DNA of 64,000 nucleotides from an uncultured Saprospiraceae bacterium. GTDB taxonomy: Bacteria; Bacteroidota; Bacteroidia; Chitinophagales; Saprospiraceae. Below are positions 17,369 through 25,813 of this stretch, in pieces. Made by a program: the position numbers and the translations under genes. The notes under the pieces were generated by a model, which saw nothing but the letters and a program-made list of their open reading frames with translations, was not told the origin of the DNA and did no database searches. Where the stretch lies: NCBI GenBank assembly GCA_937872385.1, contig CALMSO010000004.1, forward strand, positions 36,810 through 100,809, read 5' to 3'. Positions within the stretch are counted from its first letter, which is position 1. Each line of letters starts with the position of its first letter.

Positions 17369-18810
17369 CATTGTTTGGCAGTATGCTCCATGGCGATAAT
17401 AGTCGCTAAAGCAGTGTGGCCGGTGCTTTTGGCTTGGAAGCCAATGCGGTCGGTACGGTAAGTAATAGCTTCATTCGGAATCAAGCGGTCGCCCAGAATA
17501 GTTTGTAATTTTTCAGGAAAAGTGCCCGTTGTTTTATTCATTTTTTCGACCATCATTTCCATATTTAAAGCTTGTAAGCTGTACACAATGCCAATAAAAT
17601 CAGTACCCACGGTATTATCCATTTCGATGTACCAAGTTTCGTCGGGCAGAGCGATGGCATTGCCAGGATAGCTTAGGTAGGCACTCGTGTGTGCGTCGGG
17701 TGGAAAGACCTGCCCCACCGCGCCCGTGAGATCAGAGCCAAGTACATACACGTAAGCGGGTTCTTCGTTGGTAAAGTAAAGTCGGTAACGCGTCTCGGAC
17801 GGATAGCCTTTGGCCGTTTGATAATTCACTCCTTTTACGGGAGCGACTTTCACGGCTTTGATGCCGCGTTCCATTTTAGCAATGGTTATGCCTACTTTTT
17901 CGCCGGAAGCCAGCACGATGTCGAGCGAACCAGATAAGGTTTTTTCCACCAAGTCAGAAATGCTCGCTTGTGTATTATTGGGGCTGCTGGTGATCAATTC
18001 AAAAGCATATTTTACAATACTTGAAAAATCTTGGTAGCGAATCCAAGTAAAACCCTGGTTTCCCCAATCCGTTCCCCAACTATTCATCACTTCAAAAGCG
18101 GCGCGTTGCTCATCGTAGCCGATTATGCACAAAGCGTGCCCGCCGACGAATTTGTCTTTCGCGCCTTCCCAGTATTCGCCCGCTTTTTTGAATGATTCAT
18201 AGCATTCTACCCCCACGATAACTGGTTTTTGCTGTGCCAGCGATTTTTTGATAATTTTAATCCGAAAATCATCAGGCGTTTCTTTATCAAACAAACGGGT
18301 AAAACCCTCAATGCGATTCGGTTGTGCTTTAGCCAAAATGCTTGCTGGGACGTTCGGATTACAACTCGCCGCAAACTCTTGCCGGCGCGGTACACCTTTT
18401 TCCTGCATGGTTTTCAGCGCTTGGTTAATGGAAATACCACGTTGACAATTGGCATCGGCAGCCGATTTATTGAGCAGGTATAAAAAATCTGGTGAAAATG
18501 CTCGCTCGGTAATGGCAACTTTATTATCACTTTTGCTTTGCAATGCTTCCAAAATCGTGCGTCCGGCGTAGCCCGCTGCCCAGCCCACGCAATTGGCATA
18601 AGCACCTTGGTCTTGCGGCTGCGGGCACCAGGCTTTGAGGCTTGCGTTCGCAGGCAGGTTTTCGTAGTTGCGTTTGAGGACAGGCTTTTTGAGCGGCACG
18701 GCTTCGTAGGCTTCGTCGTCGAAGAGAAGGCCAGTACTGCGTTGCTGGGCGGATACGTTGATTGCTAAGCAAGCCATCATTCCTATCCAAATACCAATAC
18801 GTTTTAACAT
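17368..18810 (-). CDS. Exported papain-family (C1A) cysteine protease with DUF4384-like domain
   Basis: The 480-residue protein has a signal peptide (to about residue 21) and a C1A peptidase domain with the catalytic set in the right order: oxyanion Gln68 and nucleophile Cys74 in DQGAYANCVGWAAG, His225 in GGHALCIIGYD, and Asn243 in NSWGTDWGNQGF. Residues ~275-480 resemble DUF4384 modules (RLYFTNEEPAYVYVLGSD, VGQVFPPD, PDETWYIEMDN), often fused to bacterial proteases and kinases. No propeptide of classical papain type is obvious. It starts 13 bp after the caspase-family gene, so the two are very likely co-transcribed. Export to the periplasm or beyond is inferred. Confidence 0.85.
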   Translation of the reverse strand: MLKRIGIWIGMMACLAINVSAQQRSTGLLFDDEAYEAVPLKKPVLKRNYENLPANASLKAWCPQPQDQGAYANCVGWAAGYAGRTILEALQSKSDNKVAITERAFSPDFLYLLNKSAADANCQRGISINQALKTMQEKGVPRRQEFAASCNPNVPASILAKAQPNRIEGFTRLFDKETPDDFRIKIIKKSLAQQKPVIVGVECYESFKKAGEYWEGAKDKFVGGHALCIIGYDEQRAAFEVMNSWGTDWGNQGFTWIRYQDFSSIVKYAFELITSSPNNTQASISDLVEKTLSGSLDIVLASGEKVGITIAKMERGIKAVKVAPVKGVNYQTAKGYPSETRYRLYFTNEEPAYVYVLGSDLTGAVGQVFPPDAHTSAYLSYPGNAIALPDETWYIEMDNTVGTDFIGIVYSLQALNMEMMVEKMNKTTGTFPEKLQTILGDRLIPNEAITYRTDRIGFQAKSTGHTALATIIAMEHTAKQ

Positions 18811-18823
18811 AAAATATTGGATA

Positions 18824-20956
18824 TTAACGGGTTAGAATAATATCACTTGACAAAGAACTCAGCATCCATGGTAGTTGTGCGCCTTGCGTCTGTTCATCTA
18901 CTGCACCGATAACCCGACTAAACAATTGAAAAGCACTTACGCCTTTCGTACGAATATGCTGTAGCAAAGCACCCGTGTACGTGCCATTTTTACCTTGCCC
19001 GTCTTCGGCAGTTGAGCCAGGGGAAGTGGCAAAAGCGATCAAAGTACCTTTGGGTGCAGCGCCCACCATACCTAACCCGCTGCCCGTGGCACTGCGCTTC
19101 CAACCCCGTTCAAAGGGGTTATTGCGACAAGCATCCAGAATAATAATGTTGGCTTTGGCGGTGCCATCCAACTCGGCAAGTAAATTATCGAGGGCGTAGC
19201 AATTGAACTGTACATCGGCTTCCGTTTGCAAATCGGCATCCACGGGAATGAGGTAGTTTTTGCCTTGTACTTGTACGCCGTGCCCAGCATAAAATACCAG
19301 CCCGACGTCATATCCGCGCAGCTTCGTGGTGAACGTACGCACGGTTTCTTGAAACTTGCGGCGGTCTAAATTTTCGACTTGGATTACTTCAAAACCCTGT
19401 TCTTTCAGTGCCGTTGCCATGTCTTTAGCGTCGTTCACTGGGTTACGCAAAGGGCCTTGCTTGTAACTCGCATTCCCGATAACCAATGCCATGCGTTTAC
19501 CAACGGTAGCAGTGGTTTTTGCGCCGCCTACTTGAATGTAGCGCGTTTCCGAGTAGCTGTTGCCAGCACTATTGGTGACTTGCAGGTAAACTGCGTTTTC
19601 ACCAGGTTGTAATGAAATGGTTTTACTAAAATTATTTTTACAAATGCCATCATCCGCTTTCACTGCTTGAATGCCGCGCTCGGCGAGGGGTACACCGTTT
19701 ACAAAAAGCCGTATGTCTTGTACATTGGTAGCAGACTCGATGCAGGCTTTGAGATCAAAACTATTGCCCGTGGCATTGGTATTGGCGGTCGGGGAAATCC
19801 ATTTTACTTTGGCAAGCAAATTTTCGCTAAAACTCGGCACTTCATTGAGCAATTTGCGGACGTCCCAGGTAGCCAGCGTGTTGTTAGTCATCCGACAGGC
19901 GAGAAAATTGCCTTCATAATTGAAGCACAAATTGCCATCCAGCACTGGATTGGTGATGAGAAACGAGCGCAATTTCCTGCCGCTGGTAGCGTCCCACAGC
20001 GAGATACTATTTTCGCCAGTCGTTTTGTTGGTAAAAACCCCCGCGTAAAACCGATTCAAACGATGAAAAGTGAAAGCAGTTGCCTCCTGGTCGGGATCAG
20101 CCGCCAGAAAACGTGTATTCACACCAGTAGCAGGATCCCAAAGTGCAATGCCGCCTTGCACCGCCGTTGCCAATTCTTTACCATCGGGACTAAAGCCGAA
20201 GAGTTTGTTGGTGTAAGGAACGGTGGTGTGTTCGATGCCATTCAGCCAGATACGGGTGACGGCGGTTTCGGTGTAATTGTGGGCAATGAATTCGTTGTTG
20301 GGACTTACAAACATGAGGTCATCGGGGTTATCTGTGCGCGGCAGCGAAGCGATGGTATCAACCTTGCCTGAGGCAGCATTCCATTGCAAAATTTGCAGGC
20401 GACCTTTGGCATTATTACCAATGAGGCAGTTTTGGCCAAAAGCGATATTGATGGCTTTGATGCTGGCGAATGTGCGCTCATTTCCGACTCTTTTTCCTAC
20501 TTCTTTCGTCACTTTACCCAATGCACCGGCTACTCTTCCGACTTTACTATTACTACCTGCCACATCTTTTACGCCCTCTGCCACTGCTGCCGTGCGCAGC
20601 CACTCATTGAGTCCATCAGCTTTCACTTCGGTATCGGTGAGCGTCACCAAGTCCCAAAGGCGGATGCGTTCATCGGAAGCACTCAACAGATATTTATTAT
20701 CGGGGCTATTGACCAGCAAACGCACCGCGCCGCCGTGCCCGCCCAGTTTCGCATTTTTACCCGATTGAGGATTCACTAATCGGATGCCATTGGCTTCATT
20801 GGTAGCAATAAAACCAGTAGCGGTATAGGTCACAACCCCTTTGGCGGATTCTTTACCCGTTTCAAGCGTCCAGGTGCGTTCGGGCGGCACTTCCATTTGG
20901 GCATGAGCAAAGCTTGTGCAGAGCAGCAGAGCTGCTATAAGGAAGGTATTTTTCAT
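18824..20956 (-). CDS. Exported caspase-family (C14) peptidase with WD40-like propeller
   Basis: A signal peptide (MKNTFLIAALLLCTSFAHAQ) opens this 710-residue protein. Residues ~25-375 look like a WD40-type beta-propeller (repeated LWD and ATWD endings), ~385-475 an Ig-like beta domain (DIRLFVNGVPLAERG ... GENAVYLQVTN), and ~485-710 a caspase/metacaspase domain with dyad His559 (FYAGHG) and Cys610 (ILDACRNNPF). Such orthocaspases cleave after basic or acidic residues depending on the subfamily; the specificity is not readable here. The export signal is notable because most studied bacterial caspases act in the cytosol. It lies between the astacin gene (24 bp) and the papain-like gene (13 bp). 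Confidence 0.88.
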   Translation of the reverse strand: MKNTFLIAALLLCTSFAHAQMEVPPERTWTLETGKESAKGVVTYTATGFIATNEANGIRLVNPQSGKNAKLGGHGGAVRLLVNSPDNKYLLSASDERIRLWDLVTLTDTEVKADGLNEWLRTAAVAEGVKDVAGSNSKVGRVAGALGKVTKEVGKRVGNERTFASIKAINIAFGQNCLIGNNAKGRLQILQWNAASGKVDTIASLPRTDNPDDLMFVSPNNEFIAHNYTETAVTRIWLNGIEHTTVPYTNKLFGFSPDGKELATAVQGGIALWDPATGVNTRFLAADPDQEATAFTFHRLNRFYAGVFTNKTTGENSISLWDATSGRKLRSFLITNPVLDGNLCFNYEGNFLACRMTNNTLATWDVRKLLNEVPSFSENLLAKVKWISPTANTNATGNSFDLKACIESATNVQDIRLFVNGVPLAERGIQAVKADDGICKNNFSKTISLQPGENAVYLQVTNSAGNSYSETRYIQVGGAKTTATVGKRMALVIGNASYKQGPLRNPVNDAKDMATALKEQGFEVIQVENLDRRKFQETVRTFTTKLRGYDVGLVFYAGHGVQVQGKNYLIPVDADLQTEADVQFNCYALDNLLAELDGTAKANIIILDACRNNPFERGWKRSATGSGLGMVGAAPKGTLIAFATSPGSTAEDGQGKNGTYTGALLQHIRTKGVSAFQLFSRVIGAVDEQTQGAQLPWMLSSLSSDIILTR

Positions 20957-20980
20957 ACAGCGTAGATTATTGAAATGGGT

Positions 20981-23305
20981 TTAATAAGGGTTTATCAATG
21001 TTGATTTACTTCTATTTGCATTTTTCTGGAATTCAAAGGCGGGTGTACCAGCCCATCTTACGAGATTAATCGGGTAAGAAACTTGATCGGAAAGGTATCG
21101 GAATTGTAAAAAATCTAATTTCCAATTGTCTGCATTCCAATCATTACCCGTTGATTCGAATCGAACGGTAAAGGTTTGGATATCTCGGATTTGGACATTA
21201 TCGGGAAGACGAATGGATATAGTGTGGGTGCTATTATCTGCCCAAGTTGCGCCATTATTGAGCGGAAAGCGTTGGGTACTCCCGTTCCGTAGTAATATTT
21301 CAGCAAATGCCTGGCTACCACTGCGAATTCCATCCTCACCCGTGCGGATTGTAACTTCAAAGTTGCGAGAAGGTGTACTTTGCGGCGTAGCCAAAAGCGC
21401 CCCACAAGAAATATACTGAGCCGACATATCCGGCACATCGCGGGCCACCAAAAAGTATTCGACCAAGCACTCGGCATGATCCATGAGCGCCACCCAAAAA
21501 CCATTCGGTACACGAATAGATTGAATTCGGAATCCACTGGAACGAAATTCTCCGACATTTGAAAAAGAGACACTTCTCCCTCGGAAATTGGGCAATTCAT
21601 AAGCTATTACTGCTGAACCACCTGTGCTGCCTCCAGTAGTGCCGCAACCCGTAGCAGTCGGATAAAGCGCGTTAACACCGCGGATGTCACAGTCGCTTAA
21701 TCCGACACGCTGCCCCATGGTGACACCTGCGGGTAAAGGTCTGATGGGTTCAATTGTAGGCTGTCCATTACTTGAAAAAGCAGTAGCAGGATAGTGCATA
21801 ATCGAGCCAAAATCATATTGGCAAGTACTAATCGTTACTGCCTCTCGCCGAAAGTTGTTTTCTCTACCCGGCAGGATATTTTGTGTATTAATTCGTACAA
21901 AATTATCCCGATCCGAACGAGATTGTTCATGATACATTCCCGCAGTATGCAACATTTCGTGTTGAATATTACCAACACTACAAAGATTTCCAATAATAAT
22001 ATTGAATGCCCCTGTTCTCGCATCGCGAGCACGAGGATCCGTACCAACTGGAGAACTACAGCCATCGCCCATCACAAAAGCTACAAAATCGGTCTCATCC
22101 GTGCGGGGCCTAAAACAAATATTGGTACTTCCATTGAATAATCGAATTGCCTCGCGGATTTGAGCTTGACGAGGATGGTTGGCTTGAATCTCAAATGGTA
22201 CTATGCCATTCGCCCAGCGAAACTGGTCGCCCGGTCTGCCCGCATCCTTTTGTATAACTCCGTCATCCGTTCTGGGAATTAGTCTTCCATTCTGTCTTTC
22301 AAAAAAAGCGTCTTCTCTGCCCAATATGATATCGCCCTGGTAAATGACGTATCCATCTACTACCTCGACGGTGATTTGTTGGGGTTCGGTATGAAAAGGA
22401 AGCGTGGTTGTAATTTCCTGTACTTCCCGATTAGCGCTATTCGGATGGAATAATTCTACATTGGCGTTGGCAAGTGGATTTTCAGTAGCTATTGATAGCG
22501 ACATTGCTACTATATTAAATCTTACCCTTACTGGCATGGGGGCTGTGTTGCCCGTTAAAATAGACCATTTGGTTCTTCCTGGTGGGTAATAAATGCCGCA
22601 TGGATTAGGATTCCAATCACTTTGATTGCCATTATGAGTGATAAATAATAGTTTTTGTGGGTCGGCATAAGCGGTTTCCGTAGCACTATTTACCTGCCCC
22701 CAAATATTGTTTGTGGCGGTAAGATGCACACTTGATTCAGCAGGCGGCGTGATAATACTTACATTGAAAGAAGCGCCAGTGGGCATCTTAGATTGATTTT
22801 CATTATAAATATTCCAGTATTGTCCGGTGTACCACACAGCTATTTCACTGGTATTATAAATATTATTTGCGCCATAGTTTTGGGTAACCAGCACTATCGC
22901 AGATGGATTATTATTTAGTTGGGGGTGATTAATAGTAGTCGCGTAAGCATGCGGCTTTCCTATATTGTCGGCGGTAGCAACGTGAATAAAATGGTTTTCG
23001 CCAGAAGTTACAATCATTACATTAAACTGTAAGCCCTGATTCGACATCACTTTTTTATCCTGATTGTAAATTGTCCATTTAGCGCCATTGTACCATACGC
23101 CCACATTGCTGGCATTATATACATTCCTAAAATCAGCCGTTACTTGCAGGATCGCATTTGGATTCCCATTCAACTGCGGGTGGTCGAGCGTAGTGATGTG
23201 TCCATTGGTATTGGTCGCGGTCGTTACATGTCGGAAGGGGTTCTGTGCGGTAGTAGTAAGAGTCAGTAAAAGTGTACTGATTAGCAAAAAGAAATGTCGT
23301 TTCAT
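20981..23305 (-). CDS. Exported astacin-family (M12A) metalloprotease, multidomain
   Basis: The 774-residue product has a signal peptide (to TTTAQ) and three tandem ~80-residue repeats (about 24-265) with HPQLN-NP-AI and VWY-G--W-IYN signatures. The catalytic domain (~370-560) carries HEMLHTAGMYHEQSR: zinc ligands His449, His453 and His459, catalytic Glu450, and the Met-turn SIMHYP. A beta/gamma-crystallin-like domain (YELPNFRGRSVSF) and a PLAT-like beta-sandwich (~660-750) follow. It should be a secreted endopeptidase. It is the first gene of the minus arm, divergent from the sigma-factor gene with a 192-bp promoter region between them. Confidence 0.88.
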   Translation of the reverse strand: MKRHFFLLISTLLLTLTTTAQNPFRHVTTATNTNGHITTLDHPQLNGNPNAILQVTADFRNVYNASNVGVWYNGAKWTIYNQDKKVMSNQGLQFNVMIVTSGENHFIHVATADNIGKPHAYATTINHPQLNNNPSAIVLVTQNYGANNIYNTSEIAVWYTGQYWNIYNENQSKMPTGASFNVSIITPPAESSVHLTATNNIWGQVNSATETAYADPQKLLFITHNGNQSDWNPNPCGIYYPPGRTKWSILTGNTAPMPVRVRFNIVAMSLSIATENPLANANVELFHPNSANREVQEITTTLPFHTEPQQITVEVVDGYVIYQGDIILGREDAFFERQNGRLIPRTDDGVIQKDAGRPGDQFRWANGIVPFEIQANHPRQAQIREAIRLFNGSTNICFRPRTDETDFVAFVMGDGCSSPVGTDPRARDARTGAFNIIIGNLCSVGNIQHEMLHTAGMYHEQSRSDRDNFVRINTQNILPGRENNFRREAVTISTCQYDFGSIMHYPATAFSSNGQPTIEPIRPLPAGVTMGQRVGLSDCDIRGVNALYPTATGCGTTGGSTGGSAVIAYELPNFRGRSVSFSNVGEFRSSGFRIQSIRVPNGFWVALMDHAECLVEYFLVARDVPDMSAQYISCGALLATPQSTPSRNFEVTIRTGEDGIRSGSQAFAEILLRNGSTQRFPLNNGATWADNSTHTISIRLPDNVQIRDIQTFTVRFESTGNDWNADNWKLDFLQFRYLSDQVSYPINLVRWAGTPAFEFQKNANRSKSTLINPY

Positions 23306-23455
23306 GATTTTGGGTTATACTGGGTTTTTGAAAATTGGGTTTAGTTTTTTGATTCGTTCTACAAACAGGTATCAGCAGTATTTTCAGAATGTGGCCCCTC
23401 TTGCTAAATTTTTTTTTCAAATTATCACACTTGCCTACAAACCTCAGATTTTTAG

Positions 23456-23463
23456 TAGATTTG
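23456..23463 (+). promoter_or_regulatory. -7 box for the sigma-factor gene
   Basis: TAGATTTG matches TAnnTTTG and lies 34 nt before the ATG at 23498. A TTG at 23431 is 22 nt upstream, slightly longer than usual spacing. The divergent astacin gene starts at 23305 and shows no clear consensus of its own, so it may use an alternative sigma factor. Confidence 0.5.
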
Positions 23464-23497
23464 TCATCACAATACCGTCGAACAGACCTACGCATAC

Positions 23498-24100
23498 ATG
23501 AAAGCAACCAAAACGAAACACCCAGACCATCGCTACATCGAGGCCCTGATACGACATGAAAATGTACTGATTAGCGAGATCTATAAAAATAATGCTGCCA
23601 CTATCACCAAACTGATTGTGAGCAACAACGGAACAGCGGAGGATGCGCAAGATATCATGCAGGAAGTGCTGCTGGCGCTCTATCGCCAAGGGCAGAACGG
23701 TTTTATACTCACTTGCCCATTACAAATGTTTCTTTATATCGCTTGTCGTAACCGATGGATAAATAAATTACGAGGAAAAAAGCCAAAACAAGTCACAATT
23801 CAGGAGATAAGTGGATTTATGGAAGACGCTACCACTGCCGTGCAGGATTTCGAAGAACAGGAAGCACAAGACCGTCTATTTAGTAAGCATTATCAACTAT
23901 TGGGTCCATCTTGTCAAGAAATCCTGCGCCTTTCTTGGACTGAAAACGACACTACCCAACGACGATACTCCCTTATCGACATCGCCGAAAAACTTAACCT
24001 AAGCTACGATTATGTACGCCGAAAAATAGGCGAATGCCGTCAACAACTCTTGAAAATGATACAAGCAGATCCCGATTATCAACTACTAAAAGAAATGTAA
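23498..24100 (+). CDS. ECF-like RNA polymerase sigma factor
   Basis: The 200-residue protein has sigma region 2 (about residues 25-95: NNGTAEDAQDIMQEVLLALY, FLYIACRNRWINKLRG) and a region 4 helix-turn-helix (SLIDIAEKLNLSYDYVRRKIGECRQQL, ~155-185). Length and layout fit an extracytoplasmic-function type sigma factor. It starts the plus arm of the peptidase cluster and its stop codon touches the start codon of the TM-TPR gene. By position it is the likely regulator of one or both arms, including possible autoregulation; that is inference. Confidence 0.8.
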   Translation: MKATKTKHPDHRYIEALIRHENVLISEIYKNNAATITKLIVSNNGTAEDAQDIMQEVLLALYRQGQNGFILTCPLQMFLYIACRNRWINKLRGKKPKQVTIQEISGFMEDATTAVQDFEEQEAQDRLFSKHYQLLGPSCQEILRLSWTENDTTQRRYSLIDIAEKLNLSYDYVRRKIGECRQQLLKMIQADPDYQLLKEM

Positions 24101-24898
24101 ATGATGCAAGACCAATACGAGCAAATAGAAAAATATTGGAATCAAGAGCTAAGCGATGCCGAATTAGCTGCTTTTGAGCACGCATTGCAAACCGATGAAG
24201 CCCTGCGTCGCTTAGTAAATCTTTACGAAACCGGAAGTAATGCCTTAGCACGACAAGCCGCCACTGAAACGCAGCAAGCCACTTTACAAACTACGCTAGA
24301 ACAATTAGGCAAAGAATATTTTACCACTGCACCGCTCGAAAAAAAACGGGCGCGCTTGTCCGTACGTGCCCGCCGAATGTGGCAATTGGTAGCCGCAGCC
24401 AGTATTTTGATTTTGGCATTTGTCGTCGGGTTAAAATGGTATGCCTCTCAATACTATACTACCGAGATTTTGGTAGCACAAAACTATCACCCTATACCTG
24501 TGCCGGCTACCCTTTCTGGCAATGACCAAAATCTACTCCAACCCGGCTACCAAGCCTACCGCCAAAAAAATTATCCGGCAGCCCTGCGCTTCTTCACCGC
24601 CATCCGTTCTGACAATCCCCAATACACCGAAGCGCAACTGTTTGCTGGTTATACTTATTTTGAATCGGGTCAGTACGCACAGGCAATTCAAGCATTCGAC
24701 CGCGTACTAATGCGCAATGATGCGCGCTACCTCGAAAACGCCGAGTGGCATCGCCTATTGGCAGTCCTCGCCAGCAATGACAACAATGCTAATCCTTATT
24801 TATCTACTATTCTTAACAACCCCCAACACGCTTACTACAAGGAAGCCCAAGGCTTACAAAAGCAATGGAAAGGGTGGCTGCATCGCCTGTCCAAATAA
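24101..24898 (+). CDS. Membrane-anchored TPR protein, probable anti-sigma partner
   Basis: The start ATG follows the sigma-factor stop codon directly (TAA-ATG), a hallmark of sigma/anti-sigma pairs. The 265-residue product has an acidic helical N-terminus (EKYWNQELSDAELAAFEHAL, as in anti-sigma N-domains), a transmembrane helix at about 96-114 (LVAAASILILAFVVGLKW), and a periplasmic part with two to three TPR motifs (YQAYRQKNYPAALRFFTAI, GYTYFESGQYAQAIQAFDRV). No HxxxCxxC zinc motif is present, so it is not a zinc-type anti-sigma factor. It may hold the sigma factor at the membrane and sense partners through its TPRs. Confidence 0.65.
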   Translation: MMQDQYEQIEKYWNQELSDAELAAFEHALQTDEALRRLVNLYETGSNALARQAATETQQATLQTTLEQLGKEYFTTAPLEKKRARLSVRARRMWQLVAAASILILAFVVGLKWYASQYYTTEILVAQNYHPIPVPATLSGNDQNLLQPGYQAYRQKNYPAALRFFTAIRSDNPQYTEAQLFAGYTYFESGQYAQAIQAFDRVLMRNDARYLENAEWHRLLAVLASNDNNANPYLSTILNNPQHAYYKEAQGLQKQWKGWLHRLSK

Positions 24899-25061
24899 TT
24901 TTTTCTAAAAAAAAGGTCACAATCGGACGACTGGCGGGATATAAAAAAAGAAAGTAATTCTTTTATAAAAATAACATCATACACTCAGATGTACTGATGA
25001 AAAAAAGTGTTATCTTCACAACGTAAATTTCGATTAAAAATCTCTTTAAAAAACCCCGGTT

Positions 25062-25757
25062 ATGAAAAAGAATCCCCTCTTTTTATTCGTAATTATTCTT
25101 TTATTTACTGCCACATTCTTTACTGCCTGTAACAACGAACCAACTAGTGAGTTACCTCCTACCGACATCGTGTTGACGGAATTAGATATATATGAAGTGG
25201 CTATACGCGATGCAACGGATAGCTTTTTAGTAAATCAACGTGCAGAATTAGAAGAAATCAAAGCACTCGCTAACACACCTAACGTGTCTTGTGCACAAGT
25301 AGCCGAAAGAACTGACGCTCTTTTGCAGGAAAATCAACGTGTTCAAAACGTAATAAGTAATTTAAACCAGCGAAATGCTACTGCTGCTGAACTGGCTGCA
25401 CAGGCTAATTTTGATTGCCAAGAGAGTAACCAGTCTGCGATTTGCAACTTTCTTAATCTTGCAATAGCCCCTAAACCAGGGGGCTGTAATGTGGGTAATT
25501 GTATTCCTATTCTTGATAGAACCTCTTGGTTATTCTTTCCTATAGAAAAGGAAGAGATTAAGCTGGCTATTTTGGATAACCTCGGTAAACCATTGACACC
25601 TGAAATCATCTTAATAAGAAATGCAGGAGAACCATTTGCGATAGCGACCATGAATTTATCAGGGATACCCGATAATACGGGAGGTAGGTTACGATTGGAA
25701 AGTAATTTTCATCCTACTATTGAGACGAACGTTGTAATTAATTCTCGAAATCAATAA
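25062..25757 (+). CDS. Lipoprotein of unknown function
   Basis: The signal sequence ends in a lipobox-like TFFTAC, so Cys at about residue 22 would be lipidated. The 231-residue protein has an acidic helical segment (~35-115) and a Cys-rich centre (CAQVAER, FDCQES, AICNF, GGCNVGNC), followed by a small beta-rich end. I do not recognise a family. It is separated from the sigma/TPR pair by 163 bp and ends 4 bp before a strong terminator that precedes the CHAT gene. It may be an envelope component of the same system. Confidence 0.55.
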   Translation: MKKNPLFLFVIILLFTATFFTACNNEPTSELPPTDIVLTELDIYEVAIRDATDSFLVNQRAELEEIKALANTPNVSCAQVAERTDALLQENQRVQNVISNLNQRNATAAELAAQANFDCQESNQSAICNFLNLAIAPKPGGCNVGNCIPILDRTSWLFFPIEKEEIKLAILDNLGKPLTPEIILIRNAGEPFAIATMNLSGIPDNTGGRLRLESNFHPTIETNVVINSRNQ

Positions 25758-25760
25758 ACC

Positions 25761-25800
25761 AATATTACCTCGGAAAGAACCTTCGAGGTAATATTTTTTT
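25761..25800 (+). terminator. Strong intrinsic terminator before the CHAT gene
   Basis: AATATTACCTCG and CGAGGTAATATT form a perfect 12-bp stem with an 11-nt loop, followed by TTTTTTT. The CHAT gene starts only 14 nt further on, so its transcription needs read-through or a promoter hidden in this spacer. Confidence 0.88.
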
Positions 25801-25813
25801 AATTTAACTTAAA

